NCBI GenBank assembly: GCA_020638465.1
Contig: JACKIM010000001.1
Coordinates: forward strand, 434,001-498,000
From: Geminicoccaceae bacterium
Lineage (GTDB): Bacteria; Pseudomonadota; Alphaproteobacteria; Geminicoccales; Geminicoccaceae
Direction of reading: 5' to 3'
Length of the DNA stretch: 64,000 nt
Shown: positions 53,463 through 61,979 of the stretch, piece by piece
Numbering within the stretch: the first letter of the stretch is position 1
How the letters are laid out: every line of letters starts with the position of its first letter
Translations under genes and position numbers: made by a program
The notes under the pieces: model-generated
Databases searched by the model: none
Seen by the model: the letters and a program-made list of their open reading frames with translations, nothing else
What the model was told of the DNA's origin: nothing

Positions 53463-54878
53463 ATGGTTCGCCTTCAGGGCGAAGGGGATCTTGTCGAGGA
53501 GGACGGCCCGTTGATCGTGAACACACCTGCCGCCGTCGCATTTCTGGCGGCGCGCATCCGCGAGGTGATGGCAACAAAGCGCTATCGGCGGCGTCCCTGG
53601 TCACGGAAACGGATCGCCGATGACATCACCACCAGCGAAATGATCGAAGGCACGTTGTCGGACACGACGCTTGGACGCTTTCTCGATCCCGCTCAGCCGC
53701 AGCAGCCAAGTGATGCGACAGTGACCATGGTGGCCGGATTCCTGCTCCATCACCGCTACATGCGCAGGGAGGAACTAGACTGGATCGGGCAGACAGCCAC
53801 ACTTGGTTCAGGCCTCTCCCTGATCGACTTCTTCGACATTCCCGAAACCGGAAGCCATGCGAAATTCCTGGACGATCTGGGCGGCCATTATGTCGGCGTT
53901 CGCGTGAGCGAACCTTTCGTCCTGCAAACGCGTCTCATCCTGCATGGCATCACCGGGCAGCGTCTGCTCGCGGCGACCGAGATCATGACGCTCTTCCGGC
54001 GGCCGGGCATCGCAAGGGCGCTCTCGCAGGCGCAATTTTCGGATATACGTCCCGAGATCGCGCTGCGCCGGATCATCGACACATTCGATCTGCGATCCGA
54101 GCACGAACAGACGGCAACCGGATGGCTGTTCGCATCCACCGATCTGATGGCACTCTTTCTCAAGGCCTCGGATCGAGGCCGATCCTCGATTGTGAGCGTC
54201 GACGAGGTGACAGGCGACGATGGAGAGATCGTCAGCCTGACGGGCAGCCGCAATGACGGCTGGGTGTTCAAGGATTCGGAAGAGTCCGAGATGTCGGAAC
54301 CGGCAGCGTTTCAGGCCCGGCCGGACAGGCTCATGCGCCGCCTTGCCATTGATCCACAGTTTTCTCGGGTGAATTCCTTTGAAAAGATTGCCTCGACAGG
54401 CGAGCGCAAGTTAGCCTCGAACATGAGGCAGCGGAGCTTTTTCGACACCGCCGCCGAGCGAGGAGATTTGGTCAACACCACCGCAAGAAAGCTGTTCAAC
54501 GAAGCTGCGACCGCCGACGGGAAACTGGAAGTCGCTCTGGCGTGGAGCGAGTTGGAGCTGTTTACCAGCGCGCTCGAAAGCGGTGCGGATGCCAACATCA
54601 CGCCGAATGGAAGCGAGGAGCCGCTCATATTCGGACTCGCGAAGAACGGTCGTCTCGAATGGGCCAGAGCGCTCCTCGAAACCGGACGGTGCCGGATGGT
54701 CAAGGACAGGAACGGATGTTTCCCGAGTTTCCACGCCGCCGTTCTTGCCCGCAGTGTCGCCGGGGTATCAGGGGCCGAGGATCTCGCTGCCAGATATGGC
54801 ATGCTGCACGACCTGCTCGTCGCCGAGGAAGACCGGCAGAACGTGTTCGACCAGGGCTCGAAACCCGCAGGACCGTGA
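53463..54878 (+). CDS. Cargo protein with ankyrin-like C-terminus
   Basis: 471 aa, cytosolic. N-terminal part (about 20-90) has a winged-helix-like stretch (RPWSRKRIADDITTSEMIEG). The C-terminal about 120 residues show ankyrin-like helical pairs: ELFTSALESGADANITPNG and RLEWARALLETGRCRMVKD, with the GADANI turn typical of ankyrin repeats. No known domain in the middle. ATG 53463; it is divergent from the transfer operon across a 156-bp gap. Followed 76 bp later by a metalloprotease-like gene. Function unknown; a sensor or regulator role is possible. Confidence 0.65.
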   Translation: MVRLQGEGDLVEEDGPLIVNTPAAVAFLAARIREVMATKRYRRRPWSRKRIADDITTSEMIEGTLSDTTLGRFLDPAQPQQPSDATVTMVAGFLLHHRYMRREELDWIGQTATLGSGLSLIDFFDIPETGSHAKFLDDLGGHYVGVRVSEPFVLQTRLILHGITGQRLLAATEIMTLFRRPGIARALSQAQFSDIRPEIALRRIIDTFDLRSEHEQTATGWLFASTDLMALFLKASDRGRSSIVSVDEVTGDDGEIVSLTGSRNDGWVFKDSEESEMSEPAAFQARPDRLMRRLAIDPQFSRVNSFEKIASTGERKLASNMRQRSFFDTAAERGDLVNTTARKLFNEAATADGKLEVALAWSELELFTSALESGADANITPNGSEEPLIFGLAKNGRLEWARALLETGRCRMVKDRNGCFPSFHAAVLARSVAGVSGAEDLAARYGMLHDLLVAEEDRQNVFDQGSKPAGP

Positions 54879-54954
54879 CCATTCTCCCGGTTGACAGAAA
54901 ATCCTGACTGACAATGACTGACCGCATGGCGAAACCCTTCATGCGGACGGGATC

Positions 54955-55890
54955 ATGGCGGACGACAGCGATGATGACGATGACAATATTCGTCCCATCC
55001 GGAAATATCGCCCTGACAAGAAATCACTGGAGATGGCGAGACGGATCGCCGAGGCGCAGGGCCACGCCTTCGACCGTGAGGCCACGCGCGAACTGGGCGG
55101 CAAGCTGCACGATGTCATCTATGCCGATCTTGTTCGGGTGCTGGAGATCGATCCGGCAACGCTCGACTTCCGCTCGGGCGTGTTTCCCGAGGCACGGGCG
55201 TTCACGGCATCCAGCAAGGACGGTAAGCCGGCCGTCGTGCTCGACACGGTTTTCGAATTCTGGATGTTCTCACTCGCCCATCTCGTCTGCATCTGCACGT
55301 TCACCGTGCCCGAGGCGCATGAGCGACGGTCCATCGTGGCGAATGTCGAGCGTCTGTTCGAACTGTTCAGCTATTCGGGACGATTCGAAGATATCCGAGA
55401 GCATATGGAACCGTATATCGAACACCCTGAATATGGAACTGAGATCCTCAAACTATCAAATCTACTCACGCGCGGCATGACCGTCTTCGTTCTCTGCCAC
55501 GAACTGGCGCATGTGCAGCTCGGTCATCTGGATACATCCGAAACCACAGCCGAGACGGAACTTCAGGCCGATGCCCATGCGGTCACGCTGTTCCGCCGCG
55601 TCAAGGACTACGGCCGCTCCGATAACAAAACCTACATCCATATCGACCCGAAGATGGCCGGTGCGCCCTTGATCCTCAGCATGATCTTTGAACTCTACGA
55701 GGCCTGGCTGACCTCACGCGGCGTTGTTCTCGGTGATGTCTCGAAACATCCACCGGCCTCGCAACGGACGGCGCAGTTGCAAAAACTCATGGGGTCAGAA
55801 CTCAACGAGATTGCGCTCAACATCACCATCGGTGCGACGGAAGCCATCAAGGACATCGCGCGCTGGCTCGGGCTCCCCGCGCTCAAATAG
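54955..55890 (+). CDS. HExxH zincin-like cargo protein
   Basis: 311 aa, cytosolic. Zinc motif HELAH at 182-186 in TVFVLCHELAHVQLGH, with ELQAD (202-206) as the probable third-ligand helix. The acidic N-terminus is disordered-looking. Size and motif position recall the Lit (peptidase U49) phage-exclusion proteases, but similarity cannot be tested here. M48-like or an unnamed gluzincin are alternatives. ATG 54955, same strand as the preceding ankyrin-like gene. Confidence 0.65.
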   Translation: MADDSDDDDDNIRPIRKYRPDKKSLEMARRIAEAQGHAFDREATRELGGKLHDVIYADLVRVLEIDPATLDFRSGVFPEARAFTASSKDGKPAVVLDTVFEFWMFSLAHLVCICTFTVPEAHERRSIVANVERLFELFSYSGRFEDIREHMEPYIEHPEYGTEILKLSNLLTRGMTVFVLCHELAHVQLGHLDTSETTAETELQADAHAVTLFRRVKDYGRSDNKTYIHIDPKMAGAPLILSMIFELYEAWLTSRGVVLGDVSKHPPASQRTAQLQKLMGSELNEIALNITIGATEAIKDIARWLGLPALK

Positions 55891-55912
55891 ACGCAGTGGG
55901 AAGTTTTGCGCT

Positions 55913-56158
55913 CTACAGACGAACATCATCCAGCCGCGGTTCCATACCGCCCTCGCGGCGCAGGATCTTCCGGGCCGCGTCGATGTCGGCGTCTTGACGC
56001 CGCTTTTCGAAGAAAGCTGCGGTTTTCATGGCCGAGAGCTTTTCGGCGACGGCCGTCACGACGAACTGGTTGATGCTCGTGCCATCGTCCTTACTGGCCT
56101 GCTCCACCGCCGCTTTGAGCGATGCCGGCAGGCGAAGCGGATAGGTACTGTTTTTCAT
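55913..56158 (-). CDS. Antitoxin with ribbon-helix-helix-like N-terminus
   Basis: 81 aa. N-terminal YPLRLPASLKAAVEQASKDD then TSINQFVVTAVAEKL is the strand-helix-helix pattern of RHH DNA-binding antitoxins; the C-terminal part is a charged helix that should wrap the toxin. The start overlaps the toxin stop (ATGA). It lies downstream of the toxin, the reverse of the common order. Confidence 0.82.
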   Translation of the reverse strand: MKNSTYPLRLPASLKAAVEQASKDDGTSINQFVVTAVAEKLSAMKTAAFFEKRRQDADIDAARKILRREGGMEPRLDDVRL

Positions 56159-56577
56159 GTCTTGATCCTCCTCAAGGCTTCTTGCGGCGAGATCAGGGCA
56201 ATGCCGAACTGCTCCGGGGCCTTGCCGAAATCCCGTACATTGAATGTCACCAGAGCGTCCGCCTGTCCGTTGATCGCGGCTTCGAGAACCATCTCGTCGG
56301 CCGGGTCACGCAATTGCGGACGCCAGAGATAATGCGCCTCGACCGGATCGCCGACCGCGCACAGCGCGGTGACGACCGTGCGTACCTGCTCGATGCTCAG
56401 GCCGGATTCGATCCGCTGCGCCGGATCGGAGGTCACCGCCTCATATTCCAGCACCAGCGGTACGGACAGGACCGGCGTGAAGGCGCCATCGAACGCGCTC
56501 TCGATCAGTGCGGCAGACGCGCCTTTCGGGCTGCGCAGGGCCGCAACGACAACATTGGTGTCGAGGACATATCTCAT
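56155..56577 (-). CDS. PIN-domain toxin (VapC-like family)
   Basis: 140 aa. The first PIN acidic residue is Asp6 (YVLDTNVVVAAL). Further acidic positions are in the VLEYEAV helix and the DPADEMVLEAA segment, and the final NVRDF carries the last Asp. PIN toxins cleave RNA. ATG 56577, first gene of the pair. A palindromic operator candidate sits nine bases upstream of the start. Confidence 0.88.
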   Translation of the reverse strand: MRYVLDTNVVVAALRSPKGASAALIESAFDGAFTPVLSVPLVLEYEAVTSDPAQRIESGLSIEQVRTVVTALCAVGDPVEAHYLWRPQLRDPADEMVLEAAINGQADALVTFNVRDFGKAPEQFGIALISPQEALRRIKT

Positions 56578-56585
56578 CTCTTATA

Positions 56586-56599
56586 ATGTAACGTTATAT
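56586..56599 (-). promoter_or_regulatory. Operator candidate of the PIN toxin-antitoxin pair
   Basis: ATGTAACGTTATAT is a near-perfect palindrome (12 of 14) centred on AACGTT, just before the toxin start. On the minus strand a -35-like TTGAAT and a -10-like TACATT 17 bases apart overlap it. An RHH antitoxin binding here would repress its own operon. Binding is inferred. Confidence 0.6.
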
Positions 56600-56746
56600 G
56601 TGATATCATTCAAGAAAAATAGTCAACCTCTGGGGCACGTCCTCCGTTGTCGGACCGGGTGCTACTCGGCTGCGCCTCACGGAACCTCGCCTTTGCCGAG
56701 TTTCCGTCATTCGGTCACGCCCCCTCGCGCGTGAAGGAAAGAAGGA

Positions 56747-56774
56747 GGCGGCCCAATCGGGCCGCCGCTTTTTT
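56747..56774 (+). terminator. Rho-independent terminator
   Basis: Perfect eight-base stem GGCGGCCC/GGGCCGCC with loop AATC, followed by GCTTTTTT on the plus strand. No plus-strand gene ends nearby, so it may stop read-through or a small untranslated transcript. Confidence 0.75.
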
Positions 56775-56847
56775 GCCTGGCGCGTGGCGGGGCCACGCTT
56801 GAACCCAACCTGCCAGCTTAATCGAAAACCGGCGACGCTTTCGCTGT

Positions 56848-56898
56848 GGGTCAATCATCTTCCGCCGCTTTGCGGTCTCCCGAGAAGATGATGGACCC
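56848..56898. repeat. Long inverted repeat ahead of the ArdC-like gene
   Basis: Arms GGGTCAATCATCTTC (56848-56862) and GAAGATGATGGACCC (56884-56898) are complementary at 14 of 15 positions, with a 21-base spacer. Could be a protein-binding site, an oriT-type hairpin or a hairpin promoter active on single-stranded DNA. Confidence 0.65.
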
Positions 56899-57056
56899 AT
56901 CGCCGGACTTCGATCTCCCGACCGGGTGCGGACCTCGCTGACGCTCGGGCTTTCCTTCCCTGTCTTTCGGTCGCTCGCCGCTGGGCAAGGGTTCATGCGC
57001 GGTCTTCTTTTTTTTCAAAGGTGGCTGACGCGGGAAACCAACCAAGCGAGGACATC

Positions 57057-57968
57057 ATGAAAACCGATCTCTATCAACGCGTCACCGACAAGATCGTCGC
57101 CGATCTTGAAGCGGGCGTGCGCCCGTGGATGAAGCCATGGAACGCCGACCATGCGGCGGGGCGGATCACCAAGCCCCTGCGCCACAACGGCCAGCCCTAT
57201 CAGGGCATCAATATCATCATGCTCTGGTCGGCGGCGGTCATCAAAGACTTCAACGCGCCGATCTGGATGACCTTCCGGCAGGCCAAGGAACTCGGCGGGC
57301 ATGTCAAAAAGGGCGAGAAAGGCGAACTGGTCGTCTATGCCGACCGCTTTCGCAAGACGGAAGTCGACGAGGCCACAGGCGACGAACAACAGCGCGAAAT
57401 CCCCTTCCTCAAAAGCTATACCGCGTTCAATGTCGAGCAGATCGAGGGCTTGCCCGAACAGTACTACGCCCTTGCCGAGGCGCAGGCCGATCCCGTGGAA
57501 CGGATCGAACAGGCCGAGGCGTTCTTCGCCGCCACCGGGGCCGATATCCGCCACGGCGGCAACCGGGCGTTTTATCGTCCCGCCGACGATCTCGTGCAGA
57601 TGCCGCCGTTCGAGACGTTCAGGGACGCGGAAAGCTACTACGCCACGCTGGCGCATGAATGCGTCCACTGGACCAAACACGAGAAGCGTCTTGACCGGGA
57701 TCTGGGGCGCACGCGGTGGGGCGATGAAGGCTATGCCCGCGAGGAACTGGTGGCCGAACTCGGCAGCGCCTTTCTGGCCGCCGATCTTGGCCTCGATCTG
57801 GAACCCCGCGACGATCACGCCGCCTATATCGCCTCATGGCTCAAGGTCCTGAAAGACGACAAGCGGGCGATCTTTCAGGCTACGGCGCACGCCCAGCGCG
57901 CCGCCGATTTCCTCCACGGTTTGCAAGCGAAGACAGCCGACAACCCGGCCATGGCCGAGGCGGCATAA
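57057..57968 (+). CDS. ArdC-like antirestriction/ssDNA-binding zincin
   Basis: 303 aa. N-terminal ArdC-like domain (YQRVTDKIVADLEAGVRPWM and the NIIMLWSAA stretch) thought to bind single-stranded DNA, and a C-terminal zincin-like domain with HECVH (200-204) plus ELVAE near 230-234. Proteins of this family protect incoming conjugative DNA from restriction. GAGGACATC precedes ATG 57057. Its position behind a gene-free region fits a leading-region gene. Confidence 0.88.
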   Translation: MKTDLYQRVTDKIVADLEAGVRPWMKPWNADHAAGRITKPLRHNGQPYQGINIIMLWSAAVIKDFNAPIWMTFRQAKELGGHVKKGEKGELVVYADRFRKTEVDEATGDEQQREIPFLKSYTAFNVEQIEGLPEQYYALAEAQADPVERIEQAEAFFAATGADIRHGGNRAFYRPADDLVQMPPFETFRDAESYYATLAHECVHWTKHEKRLDRDLGRTRWGDEGYAREELVAELGSAFLAADLGLDLEPRDDHAAYIASWLKVLKDDKRAIFQATAHAQRAADFLHGLQAKTADNPAMAEAA

Positions 57969-57988
57969 ACGCAGGATGGCAGCCCCTT

Positions 57989-58020
57989 GCCCCCGCGAAC
58001 CGACCAAAAAACGCGGGGGC
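57989..58020. repeat. Hairpin between the ArdC-like and ParB-like genes
   Basis: Nine-base arms GCCCCCGCG and CGCGGGGGC around a 14-base loop containing AAAAAA. Strong in RNA but no U-run follows, so it may stabilise or separate the two messages and not terminate. Confidence 0.55.
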
Positions 58021-58067
58021 TTCGGGGTGCAATTCCGCGCCGACAACGAAAACCCATGGAGACAAAA

Positions 58068-59801
58068 ATGAACCTGCAACAGATCAGCCTCGACCAACTC
58101 AAGACCACCTCCGTCAATGTCAGGAAGAAAGGCGGCAAGGACATCGCCGACCTTCTGCCCAGCATCCGCTCGCTCGGGCTCCTGCAGCCCTTGCTCGTGC
58201 GGCCCAACTGCGAGGGTTTCGAGATCGTTGCCGGGCAGCGGCGCTATCATGCGCTGTGTACGCTGGCGGCAGAGACGGACGGCATAGCCGAGCCCGTGCC
58301 CTGCATCGTCATGGAGGACGGCGAGGATGCCAAAGCGATAGAAGCTTCGCTCGCCGAGAACCTCGCCCGCCTGCCCATGGACGAGATCGACCAGTACCGC
58401 GCGTTCGCGGCGCTCGTGAAGCAGGGGCTGGATGCCGAGGAGATCGCCGCGCGGTTCGGCGTGACAGAGCGGCTTGTCCGCCAGCGGCTGGCGATTGCCA
58501 ATTTGCACGGGCCAATTCTCACCGCCTATCGCCGTGGTGAGGTCGACGCCTCCACCGTCCGCCTTCTGACCATGGCGACGACCACCCAACAAAAGGCATG
58601 GTGGAAGCTGCACCAGAGCGAAGACGAATGGGCACCAACCGGATACCAGCTCAAAAACTGGCTGTTCGGCGGGGCGCAGATTCCGACCGACAACGCCCTG
58701 TTCGATCTTTCCGACTATTCCGGTGCGATCATCGGCGATCTGTTTGGCGAGGAGGAATATTTCGGCGAGGCTGAGACCTTCTGGACGCATCAGAACGCGG
58801 CGATTGCGGCGGCGAAGGAACGCTATCTCGCGGACGGCTGGGCGGATGTCATCATTCTCGACATCGGCGAGCATTTTCCGGCGTACGATCATGTCGACAC
58901 GGCGAAGGAAGACGGCGGCAAGGTCTTTGTCACGGCCGGGCGTGACGGAGCCGTGGCTTTCTACGAGGGGCAAAACTGTCCCGCAAGGACCCACATCCGC
59001 GCACGGGAGAAAGCGGAAAAATCGGGCGGGACGGGCGAAGCGGCAACGGTGAACAAGCCCGAACTGACCAAGGCCATGCAGAACTATCTGGACCTGCATC
59101 GGCACAGCGCCGTGCGCACGGCCTTGCTTGCCGACAGCGGTATCGCCCTGCGGCTGGTCGTGGCGCAGATGATCGCCGGATCCGATCTCTGGACCGTTCA
59201 CGCCGAGCCGCAGAAAGCAGCGAGCGAGGCGATTGCGGAAAGTCTGGCGGCAAACGGAGCCGAAACCGCTTTTGCCGACGAGCACAAGGCGGTGCTGGAA
59301 CGTCTCGGGATCGAGACCGGAGGCCGCGCCTCACTCGTCCCGCTCAAGGGCGACTGGCAGAACACGCCCGACCTGCACGACCTCTTCGCCTGCCTGCTGG
59401 CGATGAGCGACGAGGATGTCATGCGCGTTCTGACCTTCGTTGCCGCCGCGACGCTGGCCAGCGGCACGGCCATGGTCGAGGTTCTGGGCATGTTGCTCGG
59501 CGTCGAAATGGCGCAAGGCTGGCAGCCGGACGACACCTTCTTCGACCTCCTGCGCGACAAGCGGGCAATCAACGCCATGGTCGGCGAGATTGCCGGACAG
59601 GATGCGGCCAACGCCAACATCGCCGGGACGGCCAAGGTGAAGAAGAAAATCATCGGCAATTGTCTCGACGGCACGCGGCAAGCGGAAGTCGAAAACTGGC
59701 AACCGCGCTACATGGCCTTCCCCATGCGCGGCTATGTCGAGAACGGCGGGATCGCCGCCATCGACCGCTGGCAGGCTGTTCGCCAGCACTATGCGGGGTA
59801 G
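58068..59801 (+). CDS. ParB/RepB/Spo0J family protein (large)
   Basis: 577 aa. N-terminal ParB/Srx domain (about 1-100) with GQRRYHAL and ENLARLPMDEIDQY, then an HTH part (EEIAARFGVTERLVRQRLAI). The C-terminal about 350 residues are of the type seen in plasmid and ICE ParB-like proteins, including VIILDIGEHFPAYDH. No ParA is adjacent. GGAGA precedes ATG 58068; METKMN a few codons earlier is an alternative. Likely in element maintenance or transcription control. Confidence 0.88.
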   Translation: MNLQQISLDQLKTTSVNVRKKGGKDIADLLPSIRSLGLLQPLLVRPNCEGFEIVAGQRRYHALCTLAAETDGIAEPVPCIVMEDGEDAKAIEASLAENLARLPMDEIDQYRAFAALVKQGLDAEEIAARFGVTERLVRQRLAIANLHGPILTAYRRGEVDASTVRLLTMATTTQQKAWWKLHQSEDEWAPTGYQLKNWLFGGAQIPTDNALFDLSDYSGAIIGDLFGEEEYFGEAETFWTHQNAAIAAAKERYLADGWADVIILDIGEHFPAYDHVDTAKEDGGKVFVTAGRDGAVAFYEGQNCPARTHIRAREKAEKSGGTGEAATVNKPELTKAMQNYLDLHRHSAVRTALLADSGIALRLVVAQMIAGSDLWTVHAEPQKAASEAIAESLAANGAETAFADEHKAVLERLGIETGGRASLVPLKGDWQNTPDLHDLFACLLAMSDEDVMRVLTFVAAATLASGTAMVEVLGMLLGVEMAQGWQPDDTFFDLLRDKRAINAMVGEIAGQDAANANIAGTAKVKKKIIGNCLDGTRQAEVENWQPRYMAFPMRGYVENGGIAAIDRWQAVRQHYAG

Positions 59802-59815
59802 CCAACAGCGCACTG

Positions 59816-59853
59816 ACCCGCCCGGCGTCCATCAGCCGGGCGGGTTTGTCTGT
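59816..59853 (+). terminator. Rho-independent terminator after parB-like gene
   Basis: Eleven-base stem ACCCGCCCGGC/GCCGGGCGGGT with an eight-base loop, followed by TTGTCTGTT on the plus strand. Fifteen bases after the parB-like stop. Confidence 0.85.
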
Positions 59854-59860
59854 TCGCCAG

Positions 59861-59888
59861 AAAAAAAACCGCGGCCCTGCCGGGCCGC
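59861..59888 (-). terminator. Rho-independent terminator, minus direction
   Basis: On the minus strand GCGGCCC, loop GGCA, GGGCCGC, then GG and eight T. It would stop transcripts coming leftward from the resolvase side before they enter the parB-like gene. Confidence 0.75.
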
Positions 59889-59987
59889 CTGTTTCGCTCG
59901 CCTCGCCTCATCGGGCGAGCGATGGGGAATGCGTTGGTCCACAGCCGCGAAATTTGCGCGCCGCGTTCGATGTGGTATCATGGCATC

Positions 59988-60191
59988 ATGAGTGAAAACC
60001 GCGTCAATCTGAACGATCCGTCCTGCGAACCGACCGACGAAGACTTCGAGCGTCTCTTTCGCGCCGCCGGTGATGAGGTCCGCGCCGAAAGTGCCCGCCT
60101 CAATGGTCGGGCGGACGGCCAAACCGGGCAACAGGGCGACCGAGGAAAGCAAAGCCCGCATGCGCCGGGACCACGCTTCGACAAATCCTGA
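59988..60191 (+). CDS. Small partner of the zeta-type kinase (possible antitoxin)
   Basis: 67 aa, acidic then polar, probably helical (EPTDEDFERLFRAAGDEV) with a disordered Gly/Gln/Arg tail. Its stop TGA overlaps the kinase ATG by one base. Position and size fit an antitoxin, but it does not resemble the epsilon antitoxin. ATG 59988; the longer upstream frame is not coding-like. Confidence 0.65.
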   Translation: MSENRVNLNDPSCEPTDEDFERLFRAAGDEVRAESARLNGRADGQTGQQGDRGKQSPHAPGPRFDKS

Positions 60192-60844
60192 TGGCCGGGC
60201 CGCTCAGACCGGTCATGACCGTCATCGCCGGGCCGAACGGGTCCGGGAAAACTACCCTGACAAAAAAGCTGCTCGGACATGAATGGACGCGCGGTGCCGC
60301 CTACATCAATGCCGACGAGATCGCCCGCGACCGTTTCGGCGACTGGAATTCGCCGCAAGCCGTTGTCCAGGCCGCCGAATACGCCGACAAGCAGCGCGCC
60401 ACCTATATCGAAAACGGTGAGAACTTCGCCTACGAGACCGTCTTCTCGACGCAAAAGCGGGTCGACGATCTGACACGGGCGCATGATGCCGGGTTCTTCC
60501 TGCGCTTTTTCTTCGTCGCCACGGCCGATCCCTCCATCAACATCGCCCGTGTGAAACGCCGCGTGCAATCCGGCGGGCACGATGTTCCCGAGGAGCGGAT
60601 CGTCGAGCGCTATCACCGCTCCGTCGCCAATCTCCTGCCTGCGCTACGGATCGCCGATCGCGGCTATGTCATCGACAACTCCGCCGACGACCGCGACTCG
60701 CGAATGCTCTTTCGCACCGTGGCGGGCTGGATCAAGCGGGTCTACGGCACGGAACTGCCGGGCTGGTCGAACGCCGCATTCTCCGCACTCCCTCGCGATG
60801 AGGCCGCACCGGGAGCCCTGCCGCGCCCGCCCGGCCCGTCTTGA
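60191..60844 (+). CDS. Zeta toxin family kinase
   Basis: 217 aa. P-loop GPNGSGKTT (14-22), substrate Asp42 in YINADEIARD, and the ENFAYETVFST segment are diagnostic. Zeta toxins phosphorylate UDP-N-acetylglucosamine and block wall synthesis; many zeta-like proteins of mobile elements may have other targets. One-base overlap with the small upstream gene. Likely part of an addiction module for the element. Confidence 0.88.
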   Translation: MAGPLRPVMTVIAGPNGSGKTTLTKKLLGHEWTRGAAYINADEIARDRFGDWNSPQAVVQAAEYADKQRATYIENGENFAYETVFSTQKRVDDLTRAHDAGFFLRFFFVATADPSINIARVKRRVQSGGHDVPEERIVERYHRSVANLLPALRIADRGYVIDNSADDRDSRMLFRTVAGWIKRVYGTELPGWSNAAFSALPRDEAAPGALPRPPGPS

Positions 60845-60895
60845 AGCTGGGCAAATTCCACTCGACAGCGAAGTGACTGCCAATACTCGTCTGGA

Positions 60896-61456
60896 TCAGA
60901 CCTCCCGCCGCAGAGCCCGCGTCAGCGTCCAAGGCGCGACGTCGAACTCATCGGCAATACTGGCGACAGTGACGTGATCATCTTGCAATCGCCGCCGTGC
61001 ATCGCGGAGCTGCGCTGATGAGAGCTTCGGCGGCCTGCCGATCCGCTTGCCGCGCAATCTTGCAGCGGCCAGCCCTTCTTTCGTCCGTTTGGAGATCATC
61101 CGCCGCTCGAACTCGGCAAAGGCCGCCATGACCGTGTAGGTCAGCATCCCCGCTGGCGTCGAGGTATCGACCTGCAGCGAGACAATCTGAAAGTCGATCT
61201 CGCGGGCGCGCAGCTTCTCCGCTTCGAGCAGCGCATCGACGGTCGAGCGGTAGGCCCGGTCCAGATCCCAGATCACCAGCGTATCGCCAGGCCGGAGTTT
61301 TGCGATCACGGCCTCATAGACGGGACGCGCCGTGGTTGCCGCCGACATTTTCTCGATATGCAGCTCATCGCACAGGTTTGAGAGGCCCGCGATCTGCCGA
61401 TCGGGCCGCTGTTCCTGCGTCGAGACCCGCAGATATCCGATTTTTCTGTTCTTCAT
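60896..61456 (-). CDS. Resolvase/invertase-type serine recombinase
   Basis: 186 aa. Catalytic Ser12 in YLRVSTQEQ, the resolvase core (LVIWDLDRAYRSTVDAL) and FAEFERRMISKRTKEGL, then a C-terminal HTH (TVASIADEFDVAPWTLTRAL). ATG 61456 is used; an upstream in-frame extension of 12 residues is possible. Converges with the zeta kinase. May resolve element multimers or invert a segment. Confidence 0.92.
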   Translation of the reverse strand: MKNRKIGYLRVSTQEQRPDRQIAGLSNLCDELHIEKMSAATTARPVYEAVIAKLRPGDTLVIWDLDRAYRSTVDALLEAEKLRAREIDFQIVSLQVDTSTPAGMLTYTVMAAFAEFERRMISKRTKEGLAAARLRGKRIGRPPKLSSAQLRDARRRLQDDHVTVASIADEFDVAPWTLTRALRREV

Positions 61457-61640
61457 CAATATGTTGCCGTCCGGGTTGCGATCCGCGCTCAAGGCTCAGA
61501 ATGGACCCTTTCCGTGCGTTCCGCTCCGGCTCCCGCCGAGGAGCAACCCGTCTCCACAACTGCCATGGAGAACAGTCAATTCCGAGAAGATTATAGCATA
61601 TTCATGGTTGCTATGAAAAATTTAACGAAAACGGTCGGTT

Positions 61641-61979
61641 ATGATGCGAGAAATCGCAGCCATATCAATGTATTCAATGGCCGCCATGGCGGTGAATGCT
61701 TCGCCATTGTCGGCGCAGGAAGCCATGACGGCCGGAAGTCTCGGTGATCATTTCACCAACCGAGAAGAATCCGCCTATCTGGCCGGGGTAATTGAAGGTC
61801 TCGGCTACGCCCGTTTCTTGAAGGATGACAAGGACGAAACGGGTATGAAGTGTATCAAGGACTGGTTTTACGACGGCGAAGGCACGCAGGCGAAAATCCT
61901 TGATGCGTTCGATCTTTACCCGGACTATCCGGTTGGTCCAATCCTCTGGGCACTCAGCAAACAGCAGTGCGGGGAGTGA
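61641..61979 (+). CDS. Rap1a/Tai-like small secreted protein
   Basis: 112 aa. Signal peptide (AISMYSMAAMAVNASPLSA), then a helical domain with YLAGVIEGLGYAR and a cysteine pair (KCIKDWF, KQQC near the end), the pattern of Rap1a/Tai proteins, which include T6SS amidase immunity proteins. Two in-frame ATGs (61641, 61644). The next gene starts directly after its stop. Confidence 0.65.
   Translation: MMREIAAISMYSMAAMAVNASPLSAQEAMTAGSLGDHFTNREESAYLAGVIEGLGYARFLKDDKDETGMKCIKDWFYDGEGTQAKILDAFDLYPDYPVGPILWALSKQQCGE

Larger units (their letters stand above)
56600..57056. other. 457-bp region without genes, upstream of the ArdC-like gene
   Basis: All frames here lack coding character. It holds a rho-independent terminator (56747-56774), a long inverted repeat (56848-56898) and several purine/pyrimidine-rich blocks. 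Such regions ahead of ardC-type genes can contain an origin of transfer or single-strand promoters. Confidence 0.6.

Noticed and set aside
57834..59285. Long minus-strand frame opposite the ParB-like gene
   Set aside because: Antisense shadow; the ParB domain is clear on the plus strand.
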